The translations under genes and the position numbers were made by a program. From positions 1-6,437 of the forward strand of contig JBDTOI010000219.1 of NCBI GenBank assembly GCA_039933315.1: a stretch of 6,437 nt of DNA, given 5' to 3'. The first letter of the stretch is position 1. The number at the start of each line of letters is the position of its first letter. Under the pieces are notes generated by a model, which had not been told where the DNA came from, ran no database searches, and worked only from the letters and a program-made list of their open reading frames with translations. This stretch comes from DASXRU01 sp039933315. GTDB lineage: Bacteria; Acidobacteriota; Blastocatellia; Pyrinomonadales; Pyrinomonadaceae. Shown here one piece after another: positions 5,062-6,437 of the stretch.

Positions 5062-5454
5062 ATGAAGAGAGTAAAACCTGGGGCCACGCCGCAGACCGTG
5101 GACGACTACCTCGCGGCGCTCCCGGAAGAGGCGCGGGCCACGCTGGAGAAGATTCGCAAAGCAATTAAGGCGGCTGCGCCCAGGGCTACGGAAGTGATCA
5201 GCTACCAGATGCCTATGTACAAACACCATGGAATGGTGATGGGCTTCGCTGCTTTCAAGGACCACTGCAGCCTCTTCCCTGGCGCAGAACCTATCGCGAC
5301 ATATAAGGATGAGCTGAAGGCTTATAAAACATCGAAGGGGACTATTCGCTTCCCGATCGGCCAGCCACTACCGGCCGCGCTCGTGAAGAAGCTCGTCAAA
5401 ACACGCATCGCTGAGAACGAGAAGCGCGCGGCGGCAAAGGAGAAGAAGCGATGA
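5062..5454 (+). CDS. DUF1801 (YdhG-like) family protein
   Basis: The 130-residue protein has the DUF1801 layout: an N-terminal helix pair with VDDYLAALPEEARATLEKIR (13-32); AAPRATEVISYQMPMYKHHG (38-57), whose ISYxMPxY is the family hallmark; GFAAFKDHCSLFPG (61-74); and SKGTIRFPIGQPLP (91-104). It ends in a lysine-rich tail. Some Bacillus relatives have been described as frataxin-like iron chaperones, while many members are only annotated as uncharacterised, so a role in iron handling is possible but not shown. The ATG at 5062 has GGAAAGGA six bases upstream; the longer frame from 5029 adds a segment before this ribosome site that is not family-like. Its stop overlaps the start of the DinB-family gene, so the two are translationally coupled. 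No convincing promoter is seen; CATAAT at 5003 lacks a partner -35. Confidence 0.9.
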   Translation: MKRVKPGATPQTVDDYLAALPEEARATLEKIRKAIKAAAPRATEVISYQMPMYKHHGMVMGFAAFKDHCSLFPGAEPIATYKDELKAYKTSKGTIRFPIGQPLPAALVKKLVKTRIAENEKRAAAKEKKR

Positions 5455-5972
5455 CGATAATCGATTCACTGATCCGGGAGTTTAAGAACGAAGCGCAGAC
5501 GACGCGCAAGCATTTTGCACGGCTGCCCAGCGACAAGCTGGATTGGCGGCCACACGAGAAGTCGTTTACAGCCGGTGGGCTGGCATCGCACATCGTCGAA
5601 TGCATTAGCTGGGCCGATGCGATATTCACAAAGGACGAGTTTGACTTCGATCCGGCTACCTACAAGCCCTACCTGGCCGCGTCGGCGGACGATTTGCTCA
5701 AAACTTTCGACGACAAGGTCGCCAGCTGCCAGCAAGTCCTGGAGGGCGTTAATGAGGAGACAATGACGCAGCCGTGGCGGCTGAAAGTGATGGGCCAACT
5801 GATGTTTGAGAAGCCCAGGGCGGATGTCTTCCGGGACTTCACCTTGAGCCACGTGATCCATCACCGCGGCCAGTTTTCAGTCTACCTGCGCCTGCTCAAC
5901 GTCCCCGTCCCCGGTTCCTACGGCCCGAGCGCAGACGAGCAAGCCCAGCAAATAGAGACTAAGCAAGAATAA
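5451..5972 (+). CDS. DinB-family four-helix metal protein
   Basis: The 173-residue protein has the DinB/YfiT-type bundle: helix 1 with IREFKNEAQTTRKHFARLP (8-26), the DKLDWRPHEKSFTAGGLASH turn (28-47), and a last-helix motif LSHVIHHRGQFSVYLRLL (132-149). The three metal ligands of the family are visible as H47, H134 and H138. Such proteins bind a divalent metal; the best-known members are thiol-dependent S-transferases (bacillithiol or mycothiol) or are induced by stress, but the substrate here is unknown. The start codon overlaps the previous stop as ATGA, with a purine-rich GGAGAAGAAG just upstream. The next gene begins 27 bases after the stop, so the three form one transcription unit. Confidence 0.92.
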   Translation: MTIIDSLIREFKNEAQTTRKHFARLPSDKLDWRPHEKSFTAGGLASHIVECISWADAIFTKDEFDFDPATYKPYLAASADDLLKTFDDKVASCQQVLEGVNEETMTQPWRLKVMGQLMFEKPRADVFRDFTLSHVIHHRGQFSVYLRLLNVPVPGSYGPSADEQAQQIETKQE

Positions 5973-5988
5973 ACAACGACCGGCAACC

Positions 5989-5993
5989 AGGGA
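5989..5993 (+). promoter_or_regulatory. Shine-Dalgarno AGGGA favouring ATG 6000 over ATG 5994
   Basis: AGGGA abuts ATG 5994, too close to serve it, but lies six bases from the in-frame ATG 6000. The second ATG is therefore the likely start and shortens the protein by two residues. Confidence 0.65.
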
Positions 5994-5999
5994 ATGGAT

Positions 6000-6383
6000 A
6001 TGAAAATTCTAACAGGCATCGGCGCCGTCCTGGCGGGAATAGTTTTTATCGTAGTCACACATACTGCAACGGACTTTGTGCTGGAGAAGCTCGGCATCTT
6101 CCCGCCGCCGGCACAGGGATTTCACATAACGTGGATGGTTGTGACCGCAACGATTTACCGCAGCATTTATACGATAGCAGGCGGCTACGTCACCGCAGTT
6201 TTAGCTCCCGACCCGCCAATGCGATATGTATGGATTCTCGGTTTAATAGGACTGGCGATGGGCACGCTTGCTGCAAGAGCGACAATACCGATGAAACTAG
6301 GACCTGCCTGGTATCCGATCGCGCTGGCCGTACTGGCGCTGCCTTGTGTGTGGTTAGGTGGAAGATTGAGAACGAGAGACTAA
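6000..6383 (+). CDS. Small four-helix membrane protein, function unknown
   Basis: The 127-residue protein is strongly hydrophobic, with four probable membrane helices: about 4-23, 46-68, 76-93 and 103-121. Short polar links (EKLGIFPPP, APDPPMR) connect them and the tail is basic (GGRLRTRD). T20-H21 and T24-D25 near the end of helix 1 and R54 inside helix 2 are polar residues within or beside the membrane and may matter. There is no signal for cleavage. I recall similar small proteins in acidobacterial and other genomes near DinB or DUF1801 genes, annotated as hypothetical. It is the last gene of the DUF1801-DinB unit and is followed two bases after its stop by the 44-nt repeat. Confidence 0.8.
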   Translation: MKILTGIGAVLAGIVFIVVTHTATDFVLEKLGIFPPPAQGFHITWMVVTATIYRSIYTIAGGYVTAVLAPDPPMRYVWILGLIGLAMGTLAARATIPMKLGPAWYPIALAVLALPCVWLGGRLRTRD

Positions 6384-6385
6384 TT

Positions 6386-6429
6386 TGTCAGAACCGCCTG
6401 CGGTAGCGGGCGGGCCCATCGATTGCGGA
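6386..6429 (+). repeat. 44-nt dispersed repeat with REP-like hairpin, copy 2
   Basis: It is identical over 44 bases to the reverse complement of 1040-1083. The hairpin arms are CCGCCTG (6394-6400) and CGGGCGG (6407-6413) around CGGTAG, with one G-U pair on this strand. It starts two bases after the stop of the membrane protein gene and might protect or end that transcript. The sequence after it, TTATCGAT to the window end, is not shared with copy 1. Confidence 0.85.
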
Positions 6430-6437
6430 TTATCGAT

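Noticed and set aside
5466..5864. 132-residue - strand frame opposite the DinB-family gene
   Set aside because: It is antisense to a protein with intact metal ligands and has no recognisable motif or ribosome site.
1040..6429. Composite transposon bounded by the inverted 44-nt repeats
   Set aside because: No transposase or integrase lies between them, no target duplication is seen, and the enclosed genes look like ordinary chromosomal genes.

Overview
The window looks like chromosomal DNA of a soil-type Acidobacteriota bacterium (Blastocatellia/Pyrinomonadaceae-like). This is inferred from the mix of protein families and from several intergenic repeat types that I remember from such genomes; no marker gene proves it. 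There are no rRNA, tRNA or CRISPR features, no transposase, and no gene-free stretch longer than about 210 bases.

Left part (1-1850, all + strand). The window opens inside a small cupin gene. A secreted protein of unknown function follows (311-838), then a truncated DUF3592-type membrane protein gene (860-1081) whose tail is a 44-nt repeat. Next is a secreted rhodanese-like protein (1170-1691). A patch of stacked short repeats (1712-1840) separates it from the convergent gene that follows.

Middle (1852-3199, - strand). A 378-residue secreted, cysteine-containing protein carries an HGDTKTDN motif and a later SDMGSTFG motif. Their order and spacing resemble the catalytic loop and metal-binding DxG of protein kinase-like folds. 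This is the most interesting protein in the window. It has a plausible sigma-70-type promoter, and beyond that a 10-bp-period array running into a 14-bp inverted repeat.

Right part (3200-6437). A large sigma factor of the ECF42 type (- strand, C-terminal DUF6596/TPR-like extension) is divergent from a YCII-related 'DGPF' protein gene, the classic partner of ECF42. Between them is a dyad, GTCGA-N16-TCGAC. Read rightward it gives TGTCGA-N17-CGAC, which fits the ECF42 promoter as I remember it; read leftward it gives AGTCGA-N17-CGAC. Right after the DGPF gene lies what appears to be a decayed second YCII domain with a frameshift. Then come a DUF1801 gene, a DinB-family gene overlapping it by ATGA, and a small four-helix membrane protein gene, all on the + strand and probably one operon. 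The window ends with a second, inverted and identical copy of the 44-nt repeat.

Taken together, the right half looks like a sigma-factor-controlled module of small stress or detoxification-type proteins, while the left half is a loose set of exported proteins interspersed with dispersed repeats.
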